Shown here: piece after piece, positions 35,841 to 43,947 of the stretch
Position numbering within the stretch: position 1 is the stretch's first letter
Layout: each line of letters opens with the position of its first letter
Source: Bog-756 sp963824645
GTDB taxonomy: Bacteria > Actinomycetota > Acidimicrobiia > Acidimicrobiales > RAAP-2
Reading direction: 5' to 3'
Assembly (NCBI GenBank): GCA_963824645.1
Contig: CAWGQC010000005.1
Coordinates: forward strand, 620,001 to 684,000
DNA: 64,000 bases
Notes under the pieces: model-generated
What the model saw: the letters and a program-made list of their open reading frames with translations, nothing else
Told to the model about the DNA's origin: nothing
Database searches by the model: none
Program-made: the position numbers and the translations under genes

Positions 35841-37377
35841 ATGACAGCAGGCGGTCAGGGGCGCCTCGTCACCGCTCTGTGCCTGGTGGCGCTGGTGGTG
35901 GCCGTGTCCGCCTGCGGCTCGTCCACCGCCCCTTCGGCCGTTTCGGTCCCCCGGTCAGCCGTCTGACCCTCTCGGCGCCGGTGCCGGCCACTCCGCCACC
36001 ATCCCCCATCTCCTGGTCACCCTGCGCCGTCCCGACCCACCCTGCAATGTGGAACCGTGCCGGTGCCGGTCGATTACCGACATCCCCAAGGGCCCACGCT
36101 GAGCGTGGCCGTCAGCCGGGCCCCGGCTCTCGACCCGGGCGACGTCAAAGGGACACTGGTGTTCAACCCGGGTGGCCCCGGTGAGAGCGGGAACCTGCTC
36201 CTGCCGGTGGCCATCGATCTCGTCCCCGCCTGCCGTTCGCCGCCAATGCAACATAGTGAGCTTCGATCCCCGCGGCACCGGGGCCAGCGATCCCCTGCAG
36301 TGCGGAACCTCGCCCTCGCAGCTGGCCAGCGTCGTCTCCCGTCCCGGCTGGCGGCAGGCCTGCCGCTACCGGGCACTCCGGCATTCACCGCCATGGCCAA
36401 AGCGTGCGCAACCCAAACCCGACAGCGTGCCGTTCATCGACACGGTCACCACAGCCGCGGGACATGGACCGGATCCGTCAAGCACTGGGACTGTCGACCA
36501 TCAGCTACTACGGCATGTCCTACGGCACGGTGCTCGGGGCCGTCTACGCCGAGCTGTTCCCCCACCGGGTCGACGCCATGGTCCTCGACGGCGCCGTGGA
36601 CATGAACGCATCGCTGGCCACCCAGGCCGACGGAGGAGGCGCCGGCGGCCGAGCGGTCGCTCGAGCACCTGTTCGCCACCTGCGCGGCCGCATCCGATCC
36701 TGCCCGCTCGGGGCCGCATCCCGGCCGCCTTCTTCACCGCGCTGGACGCCTCGATCACGCGCCCATCCTCTTCCGGCCCCGGCGACGGCGACACCTGCCG
36801 GTCACCGTCGGCGACCTGGACACGGCCACCTTGTTCGCTCTCAGCGTCGCCCGGTCGACCTCGGCGTACGAGACGGCCCTGGTGGCCGCCCATCAGGGAA
36901 CGGCGGCCCGCTGCGGGCATTGGCCCTCGAGTTCGAGATCGACATCAACAGTGCTCCCCTGGTCGACGCCCAGTGGGCCATCACCTGCAACGACACAGCC
37001 GTCCATCCCAGTCCGGGACAAGCCGGAAATCTGGCCCGGGCTCTCGCCGCCCGACTGCCCTTCATGGGGGCCTACGCCGTCGACGTACACCATGGGTGGA
37101 TGCGTGGCCTGGCCGCTCGGCTCGCCAGCCGGTGGTCGACGTCCACCCACGGGGCACCCCGCCCATCCTGGTCATCGGCAACACCGGCGACCCCAACACG
37201 CCGATCACCGGGGCCCGCCACCTGGCCGCCGCCATTCCGTCCGCCCGCCTGCTGACCTGGAGAGGGTGGGGCCACACCTGGTTGCTCAGCGGCTACACCG
37301 ACACCTGCATGCAACAGCGGGTGACGGCCTACCTGAACGGGGAGGGACTCCCGCCGGTCGGCACCGTGTGCGGCTGA
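35841..37377 (+). pseudogene. Frameshifted secreted lipoprotein alpha/beta hydrolase (S33 tripeptidyl-aminopeptidase type)
   Basis: Fragments of one gene lie in order but in all three frames. A lipoprotein signal (LVTALCLVALVVAVSACGSS) opens at ATG 35841. After it come ISWSPCA plus LQCGTVPVPVDYRHPQG, then GTLVFNPGGPGESG, then IVSFDPRGTGASDPLQCG, the nucleophile elbow ISYYGMSYGTVLGAVYAELFPHRVDAMVLDGAVD, then LEFEIDINSAPLVDAQWAITCND, and finally ILVIGNTGDPNTPITGARHLA with WGHTW carrying the catalytic His. I count about seven shifts (near 35950, 36035, 36230, 36460, 36625, 36910 and 37125). The Ser-Asp-His triad residues all survive. That many indels in 1.5 kb, against intact genes on both sides, favours a decaying gene or a local patch of bad sequence. 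In life the family trims peptides outside the cell. Confidence 0.82.
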
Positions 37378-37608
37378 CCAGGTAAAACCCCCTGTGGTCG
37401 GGAGCAAACGGTTCAGGCCGCTCCTCGGTGCTCAAACCCCGGGTGTAGCTACCGCCGGCTCAGTACGCCCACGGGAAGGCTTCACACAGCGGGGGCACAG
37501 GGGACTCCCACCCAAACCCCAAAACCCGGTGCGATGCTGGGGTAGACGCCGAGCACGTCCCGGGTCAGGGGGCCACCGCCCGTGAGCCGGCTCGGAAGGA
37601 GAAGGTGC

Positions 37609-38310
37609 ATGGAACCCACCCGCAATCAGCGCATTCTGGTCGTCGACGACGAGCCCTCCATCGTGGATGCCGTGTCCACCTCGCTGCGCTACGAGGGCTT
37701 CGGTGTGGAGGAGGCGGTGAACGGTCGACTGGCCCTGGCTGCCGCCCAGGAGCGCCCACCCGACCTCATCGTGCTCGACGTCATGCTTCCCGACCTCGAC
37801 GGCATGGAAGTGACCCGACGGCTCCGGGCCGACGGCATCCGTGTCCCCATCCTCTTCCTCACCGCCCGCGACGGAACTGAGGACAAGGTGGCCGGACTCA
37901 CGGTGGGCGGCGACGACTACGTGACCAAGCCGTTCGCTCTGGCCGAAATTGTGGCCCGGGTCCATGCCATCCTCCGGCGCGTCGGAAGCGAACCCGAGGA
38001 CGAAGGTATTCTCCGCTTCGCCGACATAGAGATGGATGAGAATGCGCACGAGGTGACCCGTTCGGGCGTGTCCATCCCCCTCACCGCCACCGAATTCAAC
38101 CTTCTGCGGTTCTTCCTCCTCAATCCCCGCCACGTGCTGTCCAAGGCCCAGATCCTCGATCACGTATGGCACTACGACTTCGGGGGGGACGGCAACGTGG
38201 TCGAGACGTACGTCAGCTACCTGCGGAAGAAGCTCGAGTCGGTGGGACCTCCGGTCATCCACACCGTCAGGCTGGTGGGTTACGCACTGCGCGAGCCGGC
38301 CGTCACATAG
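37609..38310 (+). CDS. OmpR-family response regulator
   Basis: A 233-residue two-component response regulator. The receiver domain (about 8-120) has VVDDEPS, the phosphorylated Asp at residue 57 in LIVLDVMLPD, and the conserved Lys at 107 in YVTKPF. The C-terminal winged helix (about 135-230) has LTATEFNLLRFFLLNPRHVLSK and VETYVSYLRKKLE. It resembles the actinobacterial PrrA/TcrA/MprA group. The ATG at 37609 has GGAAGGAGAAGG just upstream. Only 4 bases separate it from the kinase gene, so it is surely its partner. It may control this operon. Confidence 0.95.
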   Translation: MEPTRNQRILVVDDEPSIVDAVSTSLRYEGFGVEEAVNGRLALAAAQERPPDLIVLDVMLPDLDGMEVTRRLRADGIRVPILFLTARDGTEDKVAGLTVGGDDYVTKPFALAEIVARVHAILRRVGSEPEDEGILRFADIEMDENAHEVTRSGVSIPLTATEFNLLRFFLLNPRHVLSKAQILDHVWHYDFGGDGNVVETYVSYLRKKLESVGPPVIHTVRLVGYALREPAVT

Positions 38311-38314
38311 ATCG

Positions 38315-40009
38315 ATGTCGCTCCGCACCCGACTGCTGATAGCCATCGGGGTCATTGCCGTGGTGGCGTTGGCCATCGCCGACGTGGTCACCTATTCGGC
38401 CCTCCAGTCCTTCCTCTACCAACGGGTGGATCAACAGCTCGATCAATTCCACGGTCGCTACGAGGGCCTGGTCGACAGCGGCACGCTCCTCACGCCGACC
38501 GCCTGCGCCCGACCTTTCGTACCTCACTTCGGGGGGGCCGGCGGCCCCGGCGGTTCCGGAGGTGATGTGCCCCGTCAGCCTTCCAACTCCATCCAGTCCT
38601 TCGCTGTCCAAGTCCGCTCCCAGTCGGGTGGCGTCGTCGACGGGCAGAGCTGCGCCGCCTATGTGAGCGGAACCGCCTTCACCCCCCAGATCCCCGCCTC
38701 CATTGCCGGCCTGAGCGCGGGGGGCGGTGGGACGACCGTCGTCTACTTCGATGCTTCCTCCGTCCAGGTCAACGGCCCTTCGTTTCGTGTGCAGGCTTCC
38801 GAGATCGGCGACAACCAGATCCTGATCGTGGCCGAGCCGCTCGGAGACGTCGGGAGCACACTCCACCACCTGCTTCTGGTCGAGTTGGCGGTGACCGGCG
38901 CGGCGGTGGTGGTGGCCCTCATCGGAGGGCTGTGGTTGGTCCGTCTGGGACTGCGGCCACTACGCGACATGGAGCTGACGGCGGAATCCATCGCCGCCGG
39001 AAACCTCACCGAACGGGTACCCGGTGAGAACGACACCACCGAGGTGGGACGACTGGCCCGCACCCTCAACCTGATGCTCTCCCGCATCGAGTCGGCCTTC
39101 AGCGCCCGGCTGGCCTCGGAACGACGCCTGCGGGCCTCCGAGCAACGACTGCGCCGGTTCGTGGCCGATGCCTCCCATGAACTGCGTACGCCGATCGCGG
39201 CCATATCGGCATATGCCGAGCTCTTCGGCCGGGGGGCCTCCGAGCAGAAGGAGGATCTCGAGCGACTGATGGGGGGAATTCGTCACGAGACGTCGCGCAT
39301 GGAACACCTGGTGGCCGACCTGCTACTTCTGGCCCGCCTGGACGAGGGCCGGCCCATGGAACAGAAATCGGTGGACCTGGTGGCCCTGTGCGCCGAAGCG
39401 GTACAGACGGCGGCGACGGTGGGACCCGAGTGGCCGATCACCTTCGAGGCCTCCCGGCCCATCGAAGTGATGGGGGACGCCACCACCCTCCGGCAGGTCG
39501 TAGACAACCTGCTGGGGAACGTCCGGGCCCATACCCCCCCGGGCACAACGGCACGGGTCCGGGTCGATGGTGACGAAAACGGGGCGGTGATCACCGTGGC
39601 CGACAACGGACCGGGCATGGAATCCGAGGAAGCCGAGCACGTCTTCGAGCGGTTCTACCGATCCGACCCCTCCCGATCCCGCACCCATGGCGGAGCCGGA
39701 CTGGGTCTGTCCATCGTGGGGGCCATCGTCGCCGCCCACGGGGGCACGGTGGCCGCTCGTGGCGCCGCCGGTGCTGGCACCACCTTCATCGTCCATCTCC
39801 CGACATCCCCGCCGGAGACGGCACCTCCCGTCCATGCGACCGATGGCGCAACCGCCATGACCGACGGGGCGGACGGAGGAACAGGGCCGGAGGTCACGGA
39901 CCTTCCCGCCATGGGGTTGGACGGCACACCCACCGCTGCCCCCGGACAACACTCCCACGGGCGTCACAGCCAGCTCTCATGGCGCTCGGAATCGGGTCCC
40001 CCAGAGTGA
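38315..40009 (+). CDS. Membrane sensor histidine kinase
   Basis: A 564-residue kinase, partner of the upstream regulator. A transmembrane helix at about 7-28 is followed by an extracellular domain with a Gly-rich loop (FGGAGGPGGSGG), a second helix at about 188-212 (LAVTGAAVVVALIGGLWLV), and a HAMP domain. The dimerisation domain carries the phospho-acceptor His288 in VADASHELRTPIAA. The ATPase domain has the N box VDNLLGNVRAHT, G1 DNGPGM and G2 GGAGLGLSIV. After about residue 500 there is a low-complexity tail (TDGATAMTDGADGGTGPE) with no clear function. It overlaps the next gene by GTGA. The signal sensed is unknown; the sugar-transfer genes downstream suggest an envelope cue. Confidence 0.95.
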   Translation: MSLRTRLLIAIGVIAVVALAIADVVTYSALQSFLYQRVDQQLDQFHGRYEGLVDSGTLLTPTACARPFVPHFGGAGGPGGSGGDVPRQPSNSIQSFAVQVRSQSGGVVDGQSCAAYVSGTAFTPQIPASIAGLSAGGGGTTVVYFDASSVQVNGPSFRVQASEIGDNQILIVAEPLGDVGSTLHHLLLVELAVTGAAVVVALIGGLWLVRLGLRPLRDMELTAESIAAGNLTERVPGENDTTEVGRLARTLNLMLSRIESAFSARLASERRLRASEQRLRRFVADASHELRTPIAAISAYAELFGRGASEQKEDLERLMGGIRHETSRMEHLVADLLLLARLDEGRPMEQKSVDLVALCAEAVQTAATVGPEWPITFEASRPIEVMGDATTLRQVVDNLLGNVRAHTPPGTTARVRVDGDENGAVITVADNGPGMESEEAEHVFERFYRSDPSRSRTHGGAGLGLSIVGAIVAAHGGTVAARGAAGAGTTFIVHLPTSPPETAPPVHATDGATAMTDGADGGTGPEVTDLPAMGLDGTPTAAPGQHSHGRHSQLSWRSESGPPE

Positions 40010-41448
40010 CGGTCATGAACGTCTTCTCCCTCGCCGAAGCTCGTCAGTCCGCCCCGGAACCCACGTCGGATGTCGAGATCGTGATCCCGGTGTACAACGA
40101 GGAACAACAGCTGGCCGCCAGCATTACCGCCGTGCGCCACTACCTCGACACAGCCTTCCCCTTCACCGCCACCATCACCATCGCCGACAACGCCAGCACC
40201 GACGGCACATGGAGGGTGGCCACCGAGCTCACCGACACCCTGGTCGGCGTTTCCGCCCTCCACCTGGCCGAAAAGGGGCGGGGGCGGGCCCTGCGGGCCG
40301 CCTGGTCGCGCAGCACGGCGTCGGTGGTGGCCTATATGGACGTCGACCTGGCCACCGGCCTCGACGCCCTGCTACCTCTGGTCGCACCCCTTCTGTCGGG
40401 ACACAGCGACGTGGCCATCGGCACCCGGCTGGTGTCCGGTGCCCACGTTGTGCGGGGTGTGCGCCGCGAGTTCATTTCCCGTGGCTACAACCTGATGCTG
40501 CGCGGTGCGCTGCGCAGTCAGTGCACGGACGCGCAGTGCGGATTTAAGGCGATGCGCCGCGACGCCGCCTTCGAGCTCCTCCCCTTGGTCGAGGACAACG
40601 AATGGTTCTTCGACACCGAGGTGCTGGTCACCGCCCAGCGCATCGGCCTGCGCATCCACGAGGTGCCGGTGGACTGGGTGGACGACCAGGACTCGCGGGT
40701 AGAAGTGATCCACACGGCGTTCGAGGATCTACGGGGGGTCTTCCGGCTGCTCGGTCCATCCACCCGGCGGCGGGTGGCCCTGCGCCCGGCCCGGCCCGGC
40801 CGGCCCGACGTCGTCGACCAGGTGACGGAAGCGGTGGGCACCAGCCCGACGGTGAGCGGACAGGGCGCCGACCTGATCCAGTTCCGGCCGGGCCGCCCGG
40901 GGGTCGACGTCGGAACTGGACCCGACAGCCCCTCTGTCCAACCGTGGCCGGCATCGCCCGCCCGACCAGGGGCACCGGCCCCGGTCTTCGCCGACGAGCT
41001 CCTGCGGTTCGCCGGAGTCGGGGCGGCCAGCACGGTGGTCTATGCCGCCCTTTTCGCCGCCCTCGAACCAGGACTGGGGAGCTACTTGGCCAACGGGGTG
41101 GCCATCGGGCTGTGCAGCCTGGGCAACACCGCCGCTCACCACGGCATGGCCGGTGCTGCCGACCGGGGGCTGGATGACCGGGAGCGGGTGCTCACCACGG
41201 CTGCCCTCTTCGGGGTCAGCCTGACCTTCACGACAGCGGCACTGGCGGTCACCCGGGCCGTCGGCCTGACCAAGCTGCTCCCCACGCTGGGGGCGGTCAC
41301 GGTGGCCAACGCCGGGGCGGCTTTCGTCCGGTTCGGCATCCTGCGCAGCTGGGTGTTCCGACCGGAATTCGGAACCCGGCTGTCGGCCGCGTCCCCTGCC
41401 CCCGACGGCTGCACCCGACAACTGACACCGATGGGGGATCTGTCGTGA
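40006..41448 (+). CDS. GT2 glycosyltransferase fused to GtrA-like membrane domain
   Basis: About 480 residues. The N-terminal half is a dolichol-phosphate-mannose-synthase-type GT2: VEIVIPVYNEEQQLAASI, ADNASTDGT and YMDVDLATGLDALL with the DxD motif, then GTRLVSGAHVVRGVRREFISRGYN and CGFKAMRRDAAFELLP. The C-terminal half has four hydrophobic helices (FAGVGAASTVVYAALFAAL; SYLANGVAIGLCSLGNTAAHH), the GtrA domain. Such fusions make a polyprenyl-phosphate sugar and flip it for a lipid-sugar-dependent transferase, which fits the ArnT-like gene next to it. The start is uncertain: GTG 40006 overlaps the kinase stop, ATG 39979 lies further up, ATG 40015 further down. Confidence 0.88.
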   Translation: MTVMNVFSLAEARQSAPEPTSDVEIVIPVYNEEQQLAASITAVRHYLDTAFPFTATITIADNASTDGTWRVATELTDTLVGVSALHLAEKGRGRALRAAWSRSTASVVAYMDVDLATGLDALLPLVAPLLSGHSDVAIGTRLVSGAHVVRGVRREFISRGYNLMLRGALRSQCTDAQCGFKAMRRDAAFELLPLVEDNEWFFDTEVLVTAQRIGLRIHEVPVDWVDDQDSRVEVIHTAFEDLRGVFRLLGPSTRRRVALRPARPGRPDVVDQVTEAVGTSPTVSGQGADLIQFRPGRPGVDVGTGPDSPSVQPWPASPARPGAPAPVFADELLRFAGVGAASTVVYAALFAALEPGLGSYLANGVAIGLCSLGNTAAHHGMAGAADRGLDDRERVLTTAALFGVSLTFTTAALAVTRAVGLTKLLPTLGAVTVANAGAAFVRFGILRSWVFRPEFGTRLSAASPAPDGCTRQLTPMGDLS

Positions 41449-43825
41449 CCGACACCGATCTGGGTACCGATTCCGGGCCGGCATCCCCGCCCGCGCCACC
41501 GGTCAGCGCCTCCACCACCCTCGACCCCACCCTTCCCCCACCGCCCCTCGGGACACCGCCCCTCGGGACCTCAGCGGGTGGGAGTGACCCACAAACCGAG
41601 CCCGCCATCGGTGCCGGTGCTTCCGTAGAAGCACCCGAAGCGAGAGCCGTCCAACCCCGTCCCTCCCCGTGGGCGGCTCGGGCGGCTGGTGAGAGGACGA
41701 CCCCAGGACCCGGCCTGGGTCCGTCCTGCGTTGGTGGCCCTGCTGGTGGGCACCGGGTTCCTCTACATCTGGGGACTGGGCCAGTCGGGTTGGGGCAACA
41801 GCTTCTACTCGGCCGCCGTGCAAGCCGGAACCAAAAGCTGGAGGGCGTTCTTCTTCGGATCCTCCGACGCCTCCAATTTCATCACCGTCGACAAGCCGCC
41901 GGCCTCGCTGTGGGTCATGGAGATCTCCGCTCGGCTGTTCGGTGTCAACGCCTGGAGCATCCTGGTCCCACAAGCGCTGGAAGGGGTGGCGACGGTGGGC
42001 CTGCTGTTCGTGACCGTGCGGCGGTGGTTCTCCCCGGGAGCAGCATTACTGGCCGGCTCCGTGTTGGCCCTCACCCCGGTGGCCACCCTCATGTTCCGCT
42101 ACAACAACCCCGATGCACTGCTCACTCTGGTCCTCACAGCGTCGGCCTACGCCACCGTACGGGCCATCGAGGGCGGCCGCACCCGCTGGATGGTGTTGGC
42201 CGGTGCCCTCATCGGGTTCGGCTTCATCACCAAGATGCTGCAGGCCCTCATCCTCCTGCCCGTTCTGGCCCTGGTCTATCTGCTGGCCGGCCCGCCCAAA
42301 CTCGGTCGTCGCATCGTCCAGCTCGTCTACACGGCCGTCGCCCTGCTGGTGTCGGCGGGATGGTGGGTGGTTGCCGTCCAGCTGACCCCCGCCGCCGACC
42401 GTCCCTACGTGGGGGGCTCGACCAACAACTCGGAACTCAACCTCATCTTCGGCTACAACGGCTTCGGGCGTCTCACCGGAAACGAGACGGGCAGCGTCGG
42501 AGGCAACAGGGCGGGCGGCAGTATGTGGGGTCCCACCGGCTGGAACCGGCTCTTCCTGTCGCAGATGGGTGGGCAGATCTCGTGGTTGATCCCCGGGGCG
42601 CTCATCGGCCTGCTGGCTGCTTTGTGGTTGACCCGACGGGCCCCCCGCACCGATCGGGTGCGAGCCGGCTTCCTCATCTTCGGGGGCTGGCTCCTGCTCA
42701 CCGGGGCCGTGCTCAGCTTCGCCCACGGCATCATTCACCCCTATTACACCGTGGCGCTGGCTCCGGCGGTCGGGGCACTGGTGGGGATGGGCGCGTCCAC
42801 CTTGTGGGCCAGCCGTACGCAGATCTTCCCCCGGATCGCTCTGGCCGCCGCCGTCGCTGCCACCGTCGCCTGGGCCTTCGTCATCCTGGGCTGGAGCCCG
42901 ACGTGGTATCCGGCCCTGCGTTGGGTGATCCTCGGGGTGGGCATCGCCGCCGCCCTGGCCATCGCTCTCACACCCCGGGCCCGGGGTGTCCTGGCCGCCG
43001 GTGTGGCCGGGCTGGGTATCGCCTCCATCATCGCCGCTCCGGCGGCCTACGCGCTCGCAGACGGCGTCGACCCCGCACAGCGGGGCCATTCCCTCGGCCG
43101 GGCCGGCCGTCCAGAGCGGGTTCGGGGCACGGGGCGGGTTCGGAGGCCCCGGTGGCGTGGCCGGGGGCGGCGGGTTCGGCCGGACCGGCGGGTTCGGTAA
43201 CTTCGCCCGCCACGGGCTCACCCTGCCCAAGGGATTCACGCTGCCCAACGGCACCAGACTGCACAACCAGATCACCCTCCCGCCCGGCTTCTTCCAGCAC
43301 CGGTCGGGAGGGAGCGCGGGGGCGCCGGGGGCGGGTGGCTTCGGCCGGTTCGGTGGAGGCGCCGGGGGCGGTGGATTCGGAGGTGGTGGATTCGGTGGCC
43401 GGGGCGGCCCGCCCGGAGGTGGCGGTGGCAACGGGGGCCTGCTCAACGCCGGCACCCCCGGAAAACAGATCGTGGCCCTGCTGGAGGACGGCGCTTCCCG
43501 CTATACGTGGATAGCGGCGACCACCGGATCGAACTCGGCCTCGGGCTACCAACTGGCCACCGACGATCCGGTCATGGCCATCGGCGGCTTCAACGGCACC
43601 GACCCCGCCCCCACCCTGGCCGAGTTCAAGAGGTACGTGGCCGAGGGGAAGATCCACTACTACATCAGCGGTGGCGGCGGCTTCGGCGGGGGCTTCGGTG
43701 GCACGTCGTCGGGCTCCTCGGATGCCTCCCAGATCGCGTCCTGGGTGACCAGCACCTTCACCGCCACGTCGGTCGACGGTGTGACCGTCTACGACCTCAC
43801 CGCCGGTCGCCAGACCGCCCCGTAG
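41445..43825 (+). CDS. ArnT-like polyprenyl-sugar-dependent glycosyltransferase (GT39/83), two apparent frameshifts
   Basis: Repaired, about 793 residues. The N-terminal 75 are Pro-rich and cytoplasmic (GTG at 41445 overlaps the upstream stop). Residues with SGWGNSFYSAAVQAGTKSWRAF and the catalytic Asp region ITVDKPPASLWV open a membrane core of about 11 helices. The C-terminal outside domain is Gly-rich, then has GKQIVALLEDGASRYTWIAA, AIGGFNGTDPAPTLAEF and KIHYYISGGGG, typical of actinobacterial relatives. The first break lies near 41660-41700, the second near 43051-43065, where AAYALA must join TASTPHSGAIPSAG. Alternatively translation starts at GTG 41689, needing only the second repair. 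The protein moves a sugar from a polyprenyl carrier to an envelope acceptor outside the membrane. Confidence 0.83.
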
Positions 43826-43947
43826 CTGCTCCGGACGGCCACCGGAGGTGGGGTCCGTGCCGGTGGACACCCGACCCCGGTCGGACTACCGTCGACGGTG
43901 GCGCTGTCCGGTAGTGGACCGGAGGCACGAGGCGCCAAGGGGTCACT

